37,402 bases of DNA, from positions 1-37,402 of the forward strand of contig DAIRDH010000032.1 in NCBI GenBank assembly GCA_036796255.1. Direction: 5' to 3'. The DNA is from T3Sed10-241 sp036796255 (GTDB lineage Bacteria; Bacteroidota; Bacteroidia; Flavobacteriales_D; Cryomorphaceae). Positions 1 to 7,507 of the stretch are shown here, in pieces. The first letter of the stretch is position 1; each line of letters begins with the position of its first letter. The notes under the pieces were generated by a model, which was not told the DNA's origin, searched no databases, and saw only the letters and a list, made by a program, of their open reading frames with translations. The position numbers were made by a program, and so were the translations under genes.

Positions 1-498
1 GCATCAGCGGACTTCACACATTGGGGCGGCGGTGTCATCATCATATTCTTCACTTTGATGTTCATTGGAGGTTCGGCTGGTTCTACTGCGGGTGGGGTAA
101 AGGTGATACGCCACCTCATTATTGCCAAGAATTCAGTAATCGAATTCAAACGTCAGCTCCACCTTTCTGCGATTATTCCGGTGCGCATCAACAAAAAGCC
201 TGTTCCGCACGAGGTGACCCGTAATATTCTGGCCTTCGTTATTATTTACCTCACCATATTCGGATTGAGTTCAGTGGTGCTTTCGCTGATGGGCATTGAC
301 GCGGTAACGGCGATAGGCTCGGCGGCTTCGGCCTTGGGCAATGTGGGACCAGCCCTCGGACAAACAGGGCCTTCTGAAACTTACAACCACCTGCCCAGTC
401 TCGCTAAATGGTTGTTGGGCATCCTCATGGTGGTAGGCCGCCTTGAGATTTTCACCGTGCTCATCATTTTCACCCCCTACTTTTGGCGCAGCACATGA
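1..498 (+). CDS. trkH: TrkH/KtrB-family potassium transporter, C-terminal part (5' truncated by window)
   Basis: The reading frame is open from base 1 and ends at TGA 496-498, so about 165 C-terminal residues are present and the start lies outside the window. The segment FIGGSAGSTAGGVKV is a typical pore-loop/filter region of the TrkH/KtrB superfamily, and it is followed by hydrophobic stretches (FVIIYLTIFGLSSVVLSLMG and one near the C-terminus). TrkH proteins are inner-membrane subunits that move K+ together with a TrkA/KtrA-type RCK protein, which is not in this window. The protein ends in a MVVGRLEIFTVL segment, common at the C-terminus of TrkH. The stop codon overlaps the ATG of the next gene (ATGA), so the two are probably translationally coupled. 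Family assignment is firm; TrkH versus KtrB subtype is less certain. Confidence 0.88.
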   Translation, partial: ASADFTHWGGGVIIIFFTLMFIGGSAGSTAGGVKVIRHLIIAKNSVIEFKRQLHLSAIIPVRINKKPVPHEVTRNILAFVIIYLTIFGLSSVVLSLMGIDAVTAIGSAASALGNVGPALGQTGPSETYNHLPSLAKWLLGILMVVGRLEIFTVLIIFTPYFWRST

Positions 499-1151
499 TC
501 CAGGCCGCTATTTTCGACATGGATGGCCTGCTGGTCGATTCGGAGCCCTTTTGGCGCAAAGCCGAAATGGAGATTTTTGTTGAAGTGGGGATTCACCTTA
601 CGGAAAATGACTGCCGCGAAACAATGGGTTACCGCCTCAATGAAGTGGTGGCGCTGTGGTACAGCCGGAAACCCTGGACAGGGAAGTCGCAAGCCGAAGT
701 GGAAAATGCCATTCTCGACCGCGTATCACAGTACATACTTCGCGAAGCCAGTCCGCTGCCGGGTGTGATGGAAGCCATCTCCATTTGCCGAAAGGCAGGA
801 TTGAAAACTGCCATCGCCTCCAGCTCAGCAATGGTACTGATAGAGAGCGTCGTGAAAAAATTTGAATTGCAGGATGCCTTTGATCACTTGCACTCCGCAC
901 AGTATGAAACATTCGGAAAACCCCACCCCGCGGTATTCATCAGCACTGCCAAAACCCTTGAAGTGGCGCCTCAAAATTGTGTGGTCTTTGAAGACAGCTT
1001 TCACGGAATGGTGGCCGCGCTGGCAGCCCGCATGAAGGTGATTGCGGTGCCCGCTGCGGAAGATTTTGACAAGCCGCAATATGGCGCGGCGCAGGTGCTG
1101 CTTGCATCGCTCAGCGATTTTGGTGAAAGCCACTTGCAGCAACTGGGCTAA
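495..1151 (+). CDS. HAD-superfamily hydrolase, beta-phosphoglucomutase / hexitol (2-deoxyglucose-6-) phosphatase-like
   Basis: The product is about 218 residues, the usual size for HAD subfamily IA enzymes with a helical cap. Motif I is FDMDGLLVDS near the N-terminus (Asp nucleophile and acid/base Asp). Motif II is the ASSSA segment, motif III the lysine in GKPHPAVF, and motif IV the acidic FEDS. The FDMDGLLVDSEPFW beginning resembles HxpB/YniC sugar-phosphate phosphatases and beta-phosphoglucomutases; substrate cannot be decided here. I chose the ATG at 495, which overlaps the upstream stop as ATGA; a TTG at 483 in the same frame is possible but less likely. The neighbouring transporter gene gives no clear functional link. 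Confidence 0.88.
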   Translation: MIQAAIFDMDGLLVDSEPFWRKAEMEIFVEVGIHLTENDCRETMGYRLNEVVALWYSRKPWTGKSQAEVENAILDRVSQYILREASPLPGVMEAISICRKAGLKTAIASSSAMVLIESVVKKFELQDAFDHLHSAQYETFGKPHPAVFISTAKTLEVAPQNCVVFEDSFHGMVAALAARMKVIAVPAAEDFDKPQYGAAQVLLASLSDFGESHLQQLG

Positions 1152-1171
1152 CCTTTCGCGGCGCTTCTCGT

Positions 1172-2041
1172 ATGCTTTCTGCTATGAGAATACTTGCTTT
1201 CACCCTCCTCTTTTTAATATCGGCCCTGGTTTATGGACACAACCCAAAACTGGCCGAAGCCCAAAAACTCTATCAGGCAGGCAAATATGAAGCTGCGCTC
1301 AAGGTGATCAACGAGATATTGGCCGAAGATGCCAGTACCTTTGAGGCCATGCTTATCAAGGGCGATTGCCTCCAAAAGGAAGAGAAATTTGTCGCTGCGA
1401 TACAGATGTACGAGCAGGCGGGTAAAATCAACAAGGAATCGGCAGCACTGCTCACCCATCACGGCGCTGCATTGATCAACATGAAGCAATACCGTGAGGC
1501 CGACAAGCTGCTCAAGAAAGCCCTTAAAATAGAACCTCAGCTGGCCGAAGCGCATTACTTTATGGGCAATGCGAAGTATTTTCAATTCACCAATTTGCTA
1601 GCGCTCAGCCACTACAACGAGGCGCTGAAGCTCAATCCAAATTACAGGGATGCCCTCTACATGCGGGCCGCCACCCATGCCGAGATGGAAAATTACCGCC
1701 TTGCGCTCAGGGACTATGAAGCAGCCCTCGCCATTGACCCCGACCTGCATGTGGCGCGTTACAACATAGCGGTGATATACCTCAACGATGACAATTACGC
1801 CAAGTCATCGGCAATGCTTCAGGAAATCGACCCGAAGAGCCTGCCCAACCAGGCCGACTATTATTTCAGCCTCGGCGAAGCGCTTTACTTCGACGGCAAG
1901 CGCGAAGAAGCTTGTAAGGCCTATGAAAGTTCCATGATTCTGGGCGATGAAGAAGGCAAGACCATCTATATGCGCTACTGCCTGAACAAGGAAGAGCGTG
2001 AGGAGCTGATGCGCACACGCACCATCCGCATGGCATTCTAA
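1172..2041 (+). CDS. secreted tetratricopeptide-repeat (TPR) protein
   Basis: The product is about 289 residues. It begins with a signal peptide-like segment (MRILAFTLLFLISALVYG; the real start may be the second ATG at 1184), so it is probably periplasmic or envelope-located. The rest is built of TPR units with the typical A-x-x-L-Y-x-A-G-x-Y and A-L-x-x-Y-x-x-A-L-x-x-x-P patterns, for example ALSHYNEALKLNPNYRDALY and ALRDYEAALAIDPDLHVARY; I count roughly six repeats. TPRs bind other proteins; no catalytic domain is visible. It follows the HAD gene by 20 bases and overlaps the stop of the convergent carboxypeptidase gene by 4 bases. The partner and pathway are unknown. Confidence 0.85.
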   Translation: MLSAMRILAFTLLFLISALVYGHNPKLAEAQKLYQAGKYEAALKVINEILAEDASTFEAMLIKGDCLQKEEKFVAAIQMYEQAGKINKESAALLTHHGAALINMKQYREADKLLKKALKIEPQLAEAHYFMGNAKYFQFTNLLALSHYNEALKLNPNYRDALYMRAATHAEMENYRLALRDYEAALAIDPDLHVARYNIAVIYLNDDNYAKSSAMLQEIDPKSLPNQADYYFSLGEALYFDGKREEACKAYESSMILGDEEGKTIYMRYCLNKEEREELMRTRTIRMAF

Positions 2042-3492
2042 TGTACGCCATAAAGGCTGAGCAGCCAATGTTCAATCGCCTTACGCACCTCTACAGTGCT
2101 GGCATCAAAGTTATTGACCATCACAGCGTAGCCGATCTCCCGCCCGGTATGGGCAGTAAATGAACCGGCATAAGCCCTTACCCCGTCCATTGAGCCGCTT
2201 TTGGCGCGCATATTTCCGTCAAGATTGCTGTTGCGCGCAAAGTATTTCACTGTTCCCTCTTTTCCAGCAAGGGGCATAACAGCGAGCAAATCATTCTTAA
2301 GCGCATCGCTATTGCGTGCCTGCACCAGCACCTTTGCCACAAGGGCCGCTGATACCGCGTTGAAGCGCGAGAGCCCGCTGCCATCGTAGGCAAAGAAAGG
2401 TTTTGCATCGGCACTCAAAGCGCTGTAGTGCTGCTGGAGTGCCTCGATACCGCCTTCAAGGGTAGCATTTCCATTGCGGAGCCCGATTTGGAAAAGCAAG
2501 GTTTCGGCTATCAGGTTGTCACTCTCCACCAGCATGCGGGCCACCAATTCGTGAAGTGGCGGAGATACGCACTCCGCAATGGTCTTGACGATTGGAGGCT
2601 CCCTGAGTTCAATGTGCTCTGCGGTATAGCTTCCACTTACGTAAATGCCGCGTGTCATGAGGGCTTTGTGCAGGTGAAAAGCCGCAAAGAGCGGTGGATC
2701 GGGCAAGCTGCCTTTGATTTCAAAAGCTTCGCGACCCATGGGCAAAGTTCCCCTCACCATTCTGGATGTGGAGCCCGGTGCACCGAAAATATAGGCGAGG
2801 TCAGATTGAATGGTGCTCGTGAGCACCTCCGTTTCGATGATGAGTTGAGGCACTTCGGGCCGCACTCCTTTGATGATGGCCGGCACATCTGGCTCGTCAG
2901 GCGTTCTAAAACTCACGAAATAGGTGTTGTCGGCAAAATTCAATCCCGAAGTGCTGGCGCCGTAGTAATTGGCCATGTCTTCCCAAATGCGGGTGCGCGG
3001 AATGCCATCGCCCTGAAAGTGGGCAGCATTGCCTACCACATTTCCCGCTATGGTATCAATGCCCAGTTGTGCGATGGCGGTAGTCCACTCTGCGAGCAGC
3101 GCATCCATTCCCGGGCCTTTGTGCCTTGAGCCAAGCAAAGGGTCGCCACCGCCTATGATTACCACATCGCCGCGCAGCGTGCGGCCTTCGATACGCCCCT
3201 GATACACGAGCAGCGTCCTGAAGCGGAAGTCTCTGCCGAGCGTATTCAAAGCTGCTCCGGCTGTGAGCACTTTCCACACGGAGGCGGGGCAGAGCTTATC
3301 GTTCTCGCGGTAGGCGTCGAGCACCTCACCACTCACGAGGTCTACAGCCACGGCTGAGATGGAAGCGCCCTGAAGGGCTTTGTCTCTGGCCATACTGGCA
3401 GCTGGCCCCTGGGCCCAAGCCAGAGAGGTCGGCATCAGCAAAGCGAACAGGCTGATGTACAGCAAGGGGCGGATGGATATGGTCATTTTCAT
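2038..3492 (-). CDS. dacB: D-alanyl-D-alanine carboxypeptidase/endopeptidase, PBP4 (DacB) type
   Basis: The product is about 484 residues, with a signal peptide ending near SLAWAQ. The three penicillin-binding motifs are present in order: PASVWK (nucleophile Ser about residue 71, Lys about 74), SDN (about 324) and KSG (Lys about 431). The long insertion between the first and second motif is characteristic of the class C low-mass PBPs (PBP4/DacB), periplasmic enzymes that trim or cut peptidoglycan peptides. I chose ATG 3492 because the signal peptide begins there; the frame extends upstream to a TTG at 3519. The gene converges on the TPR gene with a 4-base overlap of the stop codons. PASVWK differs slightly from the more common PAST-x-K form but keeps the catalytic residues. 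Confidence 0.93.
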   Translation of the reverse strand: MKMTISIRPLLYISLFALLMPTSLAWAQGPAASMARDKALQGASISAVAVDLVSGEVLDAYRENDKLCPASVWKVLTAGAALNTLGRDFRFRTLLVYQGRIEGRTLRGDVVIIGGGDPLLGSRHKGPGMDALLAEWTTAIAQLGIDTIAGNVVGNAAHFQGDGIPRTRIWEDMANYYGASTSGLNFADNTYFVSFRTPDEPDVPAIIKGVRPEVPQLIIETEVLTSTIQSDLAYIFGAPGSTSRMVRGTLPMGREAFEIKGSLPDPPLFAAFHLHKALMTRGIYVSGSYTAEHIELREPPIVKTIAECVSPPLHELVARMLVESDNLIAETLLFQIGLRNGNATLEGGIEALQQHYSALSADAKPFFAYDGSGLSRFNAVSAALVAKVLVQARNSDALKNDLLAVMPLAGKEGTVKYFARNSNLDGNMRAKSGSMDGVRAYAGSFTAHTGREIGYAVMVNNFDASTVEVRKAIEHWLLSLYGVH

Positions 3493-3556
3493 AAAAATGG
3501 GTCTACATAGATAATGCAAATAAGCCTGATTTGGTATAATTTAGCCACGATTTAAG

Positions 3557-5449
3557 GTGTGTGGAATCGCAGGAATATGGACCAAAAATGGCTTGACTAC
3601 AGGCCATGAGGCATCGCTCAATGCGGCCATTGGCTGCATAGCACACCGCGGGCCTGATGCCACAGGCTCCCAAAGTTATGCCAAAGCTGCATTCGGCCAC
3701 ACGCGCCTCTCCATCATTGACGTATCGTCGCGATCAAATCAGCCCATGACGAGCCCTGACGGCCGTTACTGCCTGGTATTCAACGGAGAAATTTATAACC
3801 ACAAAACGCTTGGAAAGGATCTCCACTCAGCCTACAGCATCGAGCTGCACACCACGAGCGACACCGAGGTGCTGCTCTTGGGACTCATACACGAGGGCAA
3901 AGATTTCCTGCCCAAGCTCAATGGATTTTTCGCATTTGCATTCTACGACACGCTTAGCAATACTTTGCTCTGCGCGCGCGACCGCTATGGCATCAAGCCC
4001 TTTTACTACAGCAACACCGTCGATCAAGTTGCCTTTGGCAGCAACCTCAGCGCGGTGATTCCTTTCGTTGACAATCCGACCATCTCGGCCGAGAGTCTAA
4101 ATACTTATTTGCAATTCAGCTACATACCCGATCCGCTCAGTATGATTGAGGGCGTTGCCAAGCTGCCGCCGGGCTACTCGATGGAGTGCAACTCAGAGGG
4201 CGTTGAGTTACAGGCATGGTACCGCATTTCCCTTGAGGGGTCTGGGCCTTCCGGCAAAAATCCCGTTTCGGAATTCCGCAATTTGATGCAAGAATCTGTG
4301 GCTGCAAGGCTTATTGCCGACGTGCCCGTAGGGACTTTTCTAAGTGGAGGGCTCGACTCATCAGTGATCACTTTGCTGGCCAGCCGGGCACATGGTGACG
4401 TGCCGGCCTTTTCTATAGGATTTCCCGACCATCCCTTTTTTGACGAAAGTCGCCATGCCGCTGCTATCGCAAAGCACCTCGGTGTAAGGCACGAAATATT
4501 TGAAGTGCGCGAGCGCGATATTGAGGAGGAATTGGGTAATATACTCGATGCCATCGATGAGCCTTTCGCCGATTCATCGGCTGTGCTGGTCAATATTTTA
4601 TCCAAGCGTACCCGGCGCGAAGTCAAAGTGGCCCTCAGTGGCGATGGCGCCGATGAGCTGCTCGGAGGTTATAACAAGCACCGCGCCTTGCTCAGGTCAC
4701 AGCACAGTGGCATCACGAATAGGGTGTTACGGAGCAGTGCGCCTGCCCTCAGCCTCTTGCCCAATTCGCGCAACCACGCGGTATGGGACCGCTTGCGTAA
4801 AATAAGGCGATACAGCGGCGGCCTGCGGCTCGACTTTGCGGAGCGCTACAAGGCTTGGGCATCTTTCACACCTAAGGCTGAAGTGGAGGCATTGTTGATT
4901 CCGGGCATGCGTTTCAGTCAGGGCTTAACAGCCGTGCAGCAAAAACTCGACTTACTCGATCCGCAAGACTTCAACTCTGTATTGGTCACAGATATGGCCC
5001 TGGTACTGGCTGGCGATATGTTGCAAAAAGTAGACAGTATGAGCATGCACCGCGCACTAGAAGTGCGGGTTCCTTTTCTCGACCACCGGGTGGTGGACTA
5101 TGTGATGGCCTTGCCACATGCAGAAAAAATCGACCACAAAAGCGGGAAGAAGTTGTTGCGCAAGGCTTTTACTGACGATTTCCCAGATGGAGCCTTCGAT
5201 CGAGGCAAGCGGGGATTTGAAGCGCCGTTGAAGCACTGGATGAACACCGTGCTAAATGCCGAACTAGACCGCTTGCTTTCACCACGGTTCATAGAAAGCC
5301 AGAATATTTTTGACCTCGCCTCGGTGCAAAAACTGCGGAGAAAAGTGAAGGGTGTAAATCCCGGTGATGCTGCGCATACGCTCTGGGCGATTCTTGTTTT
5401 TCAACACTGGTGGGAGCGTAATCTCTCAGCGGTAGTTGCTGTGAAATAG
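3557..5449 (+). CDS. asnB: glutamine-hydrolysing asparagine synthase (AsnB-type amidotransferase)
   Basis: The product is 630 residues starting MCGIAGIW, with the Ntn nucleophile Cys2 directly after a GTG start codon. The glutaminase half has RGPDATG, the RLSIIDVS element and FNGEIYNH. The synthetase half has the PP-loop SGGLDSS (about residue 263) and SGDGADELLGGY. The family makes asparagine from aspartate, ATP and glutamine in the cytoplasm, but many homologues in polysaccharide loci are thought to amidate sugars or other carboxylates. Its position at the head of a run of exopolysaccharide genes makes the second role plausible (inference). The downstream glycosyltransferase frame begins at the same stop codon. 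Confidence 0.93.
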   Translation: MCGIAGIWTKNGLTTGHEASLNAAIGCIAHRGPDATGSQSYAKAAFGHTRLSIIDVSSRSNQPMTSPDGRYCLVFNGEIYNHKTLGKDLHSAYSIELHTTSDTEVLLLGLIHEGKDFLPKLNGFFAFAFYDTLSNTLLCARDRYGIKPFYYSNTVDQVAFGSNLSAVIPFVDNPTISAESLNTYLQFSYIPDPLSMIEGVAKLPPGYSMECNSEGVELQAWYRISLEGSGPSGKNPVSEFRNLMQESVAARLIADVPVGTFLSGGLDSSVITLLASRAHGDVPAFSIGFPDHPFFDESRHAAAIAKHLGVRHEIFEVRERDIEEELGNILDAIDEPFADSSAVLVNILSKRTRREVKVALSGDGADELLGGYNKHRALLRSQHSGITNRVLRSSAPALSLLPNSRNHAVWDRLRKIRRYSGGLRLDFAERYKAWASFTPKAEVEALLIPGMRFSQGLTAVQQKLDLLDPQDFNSVLVTDMALVLAGDMLQKVDSMSMHRALEVRVPFLDHRVVDYVMALPHAEKIDHKSGKKLLRKAFTDDFPDGAFDRGKRGFEAPLKHWMNTVLNAELDRLLSPRFIESQNIFDLASVQKLRRKVKGVNPGDAAHTLWAILVFQHWWERNLSAVVAVK

Positions 5450-5450
5450 T

Positions 5451-5458
5451 GTACCTTC
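5451..5458 (+). promoter_or_regulatory. possible Bacteroidetes -7 promoter element (TACCTTCG)
   Basis: TACCTTCG matches the TAnnTTTG -7 element of Bacteroidetes except for one C. It ends 8 bases before the ATG at 5467, so a transcript starting here would have almost no leader. I found no TTG -33 element at the usual 19-21 base spacing. Tentative. Confidence 0.25.
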
Positions 5459-5466
5459 GCAACCGA

Positions 5467-6645
5467 ATGCCGCGCATACTTCGCATCATTAACCGGTTCA
5501 ACCTGGGTGGCCCCACGTACAACGCCGCCTACCTCACCAAGCACGTAAGCAATGGCTACGAAACGCTATTGGTGGGCGGGATGAAAGACAAGTCAGAAGA
5601 CAGCTCTCAATTTATTGTAGAGAATTTGGGGATCACCCCTGTAGTCATCCCCGAAATGCGCCGTGAAATCAACCCTTTTCACGACAGGGCTGCCTATAAA
5701 AAACTCAAAGAAGTAATCGGAGATTACAAGCCAGATATCGTGCACACCCATGCTTCCAAACCCGGTGCTCTAGGCCGATGGGCTGCGCACAAAATGGGTG
5801 TACCTGTGATTGTGCACACTTTTCACGGCCATGTGTTTCACTCTTATTTCAGTCCCGCCATCACCAACTTTTACCGCGGCCTTGAGCGCAAATTGGCTTC
5901 AATCAGCACCTGCATTATCGCCATTAGCGAAAAGCAAAAAGAAGAGCTGTGCCATACGCACCAAATATGCCCAGCCGACAAGGTGGAGGTAATTCCTCTT
6001 GGATTCGATTTGCAGCGTTTCCAGGACGACATTGAGGGCAAGCGCAACGTATTTCGCACGGAATTTAAGCTTGCGGAAACCGATGTAGCAGTTGCCATTG
6101 TAGGCAGGTTGGTGCCGATCAAGAACCATCAGCTTTTTCTCGATTCGCTTCTATGGTGCAAGGAGCGCGCCAACTTTAGGGTAAAGGGCTTCATCGTGGG
6201 TGATGGTGAAGTGCGCAACGAACTGGAGCAGTATTGCAGCGACATAGGCCTGAGTAGCAGCAGCGATTCAGAGGATGATGTTGATGTATATTTCACCTCT
6301 TGGGTTAAGAATGTGGATTTCGTCAATGCCGGTGCCGACATCATAGCTTTGACCTCCAAAAATGAAGGCACTCCGGTGAGTCTTATTGAGGCACAAGCCG
6401 CCAACAGGGCCATTGTATCTACACGTGTAGGAGGCATTGAGGATGTCGTAATTGTGAACGAAACAGCCTTGCTCAGCAATCCAAATGACAGCAATTCATT
6501 TCAGGAAAACCTGCTGAGACTCATTAATGATAAAAACCTGCGGGATAAAATGGGTGCACGCGGTTGGGCATTCGTGAAAGATAAGTTTCATTACGAGCGA
6601 TTGGTAAACGATATCACCGCTTTGTACGACCGTCTATTGCTATAA
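5467..6645 (+). CDS. GT4-family (GT-B fold) glycosyltransferase, exopolysaccharide type
   Basis: The product is about 392 residues beginning MPRILRIINRFNLGGPTYNA, the usual N-terminal beta strand and glycine loop of group 1 glycosyltransferases. The N-terminal domain has IVHTHASKPGALGRWAA and VIVHTFHGHVFH. The C-terminal domain has VGRLVPIKNH and the NEGTPVSLIEAQAANR / TRVGGIEDVV segment with the paired glutamates that bind the nucleotide-sugar donor. It should act at the cytoplasmic face of the inner membrane, adding a sugar to a lipid-linked polysaccharide precursor; donor and acceptor are unknown. I chose ATG 5467 over an in-frame GTG at 5449 because the family's first strand begins at MPRILRI and a promoter-like TACCTTCG lies just upstream. 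Confidence 0.9.
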   Translation: MPRILRIINRFNLGGPTYNAAYLTKHVSNGYETLLVGGMKDKSEDSSQFIVENLGITPVVIPEMRREINPFHDRAAYKKLKEVIGDYKPDIVHTHASKPGALGRWAAHKMGVPVIVHTFHGHVFHSYFSPAITNFYRGLERKLASISTCIIAISEKQKEELCHTHQICPADKVEVIPLGFDLQRFQDDIEGKRNVFRTEFKLAETDVAVAIVGRLVPIKNHQLFLDSLLWCKERANFRVKGFIVGDGEVRNELEQYCSDIGLSSSSDSEDDVDVYFTSWVKNVDFVNAGADIIALTSKNEGTPVSLIEAQAANRAIVSTRVGGIEDVVIVNETALLSNPNDSNSFQENLLRLINDKNLRDKMGARGWAFVKDKFHYERLVNDITALYDRLLL

Positions 6646-6651
6646 TTTTAA

Positions 6652-6659
6652 TACTTTCG
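6652..6659 (+). promoter_or_regulatory. possible Bacteroidetes -7 promoter element (TACTTTCG) before the export gene
   Basis: TACTTTCG matches TAnnTTTG with one mismatch and lies 16 bases before the ATG at 6676, in the short gap after the glycosyltransferase gene. A clear -33 element at standard spacing is not visible. It could start a transcript for the export and kinase genes. Confidence 0.3.
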
Positions 6660-6675
6660 ACCCACAATCCTTCGG

Positions 6676-7503
6676 ATGAAAATTGCATGTATGAGGTATC
6701 TCCTGTTCTGTCTTTTCGCTTCACTGCTCCTGGGCAGCTGCACCATTAACAAAGACCTTCTTTTCAAAACTCCAAAAGACTATGAATATGCCCCCTTGCC
6801 TGAGGCTCTGGGGCCATCCGCTAAGCTCTCTGCCAACAATTTTGTGACCATGAATTTCCTCACAGGAAATGGATACATGCTCGTGGAGATGGGAATAGGC
6901 AGTGGTATGTTGGGTGGTCAGGGCGGAGGAGGAGGACAGCAGCAAGGAGGAGGTCAGCAAGGCATGATGATGATGATGCAAGGAGGAGGAATGCGTTACC
7001 TGATAGACCGCGATGGCACGGCTAAACTCCCTGTGATAGGTCGAATCGAACTGGCCGGCTTAACCATTCGCGAAGCGGAAACCCTGCTTGAAGAACTCTA
7101 CTCGAAATATTATAACGAGCCTTACGTTATGTTAAATGTGTTGAACAACCGCGTGATCGTGTCACCAGGTGCGGGAGGTACTGCCGCTGTGATTACGCTG
7201 CTTAACAATAACACCACTCTTCTTGAAGCACTCGCCATGGTAGGCGGCGTCAATGACCGCGGTAACGCGAGTCAGGTGAAACTGATCAGGCAAAACGAAA
7301 AAACGCAGGAAAGGGAAGTATACAAAATCGACTTATCGAAAATTGACGGCATACACAAAGCGGATATGATTGTCCAACCCAACGACATCATCTACGTTGA
7401 GCCATTGCCGTTGATAGCCAGAGAATTGGTTTTGGAAATAACCCCAATTATCACACTCGTTTCAACCACAGTACTCTTGCTCGCCATATTGAACCTGAAC
7501 TAG
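6676..7503 (+). CDS. polysaccharide export outer-membrane lipoprotein (Wza/BexD-like)
   Basis: The product is 275 residues. It starts with a lipoprotein signal peptide whose lipobox is LLGSC (Cys about 22; a second start at 6691 is possible). The polysaccharide biosynthesis/export domain follows (YLIDRDGTAKLPVIGRIELAGLT, about residues 105-135). A SLBB-like ligand-binding segment comes next (about residues 150-250, including NNRVIVSPGAGG and QPNDIIYVEP), then a hydrophobic C-terminal segment LVSTTVLLLAILNL. Wza-like proteins form the outer-membrane exit channel for capsule or exopolysaccharide and work with the tyrosine kinase encoded 4 bases downstream. Odd point: a low-complexity Gly/Gln/Met insert at about residues 80-106 interrupts the start of the export domain. 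Confidence 0.92.
   Translation: MKIACMRYLLFCLFASLLLGSCTINKDLLFKTPKDYEYAPLPEALGPSAKLSANNFVTMNFLTGNGYMLVEMGIGSGMLGGQGGGGGQQQGGGQQGMMMMMQGGGMRYLIDRDGTAKLPVIGRIELAGLTIREAETLLEELYSKYYNEPYVMLNVLNNRVIVSPGAGGTAAVITLLNNNTTLLEALAMVGGVNDRGNASQVKLIRQNEKTQEREVYKIDLSKIDGIHKADMIVQPNDIIYVEPLPLIARELVLEITPIITLVSTTVLLLAILNLN
6913..6990 (+). repeat. in-frame low-complexity Gly/Gln/Met tract with five tandem ATG codons
   Basis: Within the export lipoprotein gene, codons for glycine and glutamine run for about 17 residues. Five consecutive ATG codons (6964-6978) and another GGA run follow. The ATG run is a pure trinucleotide repeat, so slippage would change length without breaking the frame. Confidence 0.85.
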
Positions 7504-7507
7504 AGAA

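Noticed and set aside
2428..3129. Long antisense open frame (233 aa) on the plus strand inside dacB
   Set aside because: It lies wholly within the well-supported carboxypeptidase gene, has no recognisable domain and reads as a shadow frame with His/Arg/Gly bias.
3535..3544. TATAAT-like sequence upstream of asnB
   Set aside because: In this phylum the -7 element is TAnnTTTG and the site has no -33 partner; the AT-rich match is weak.
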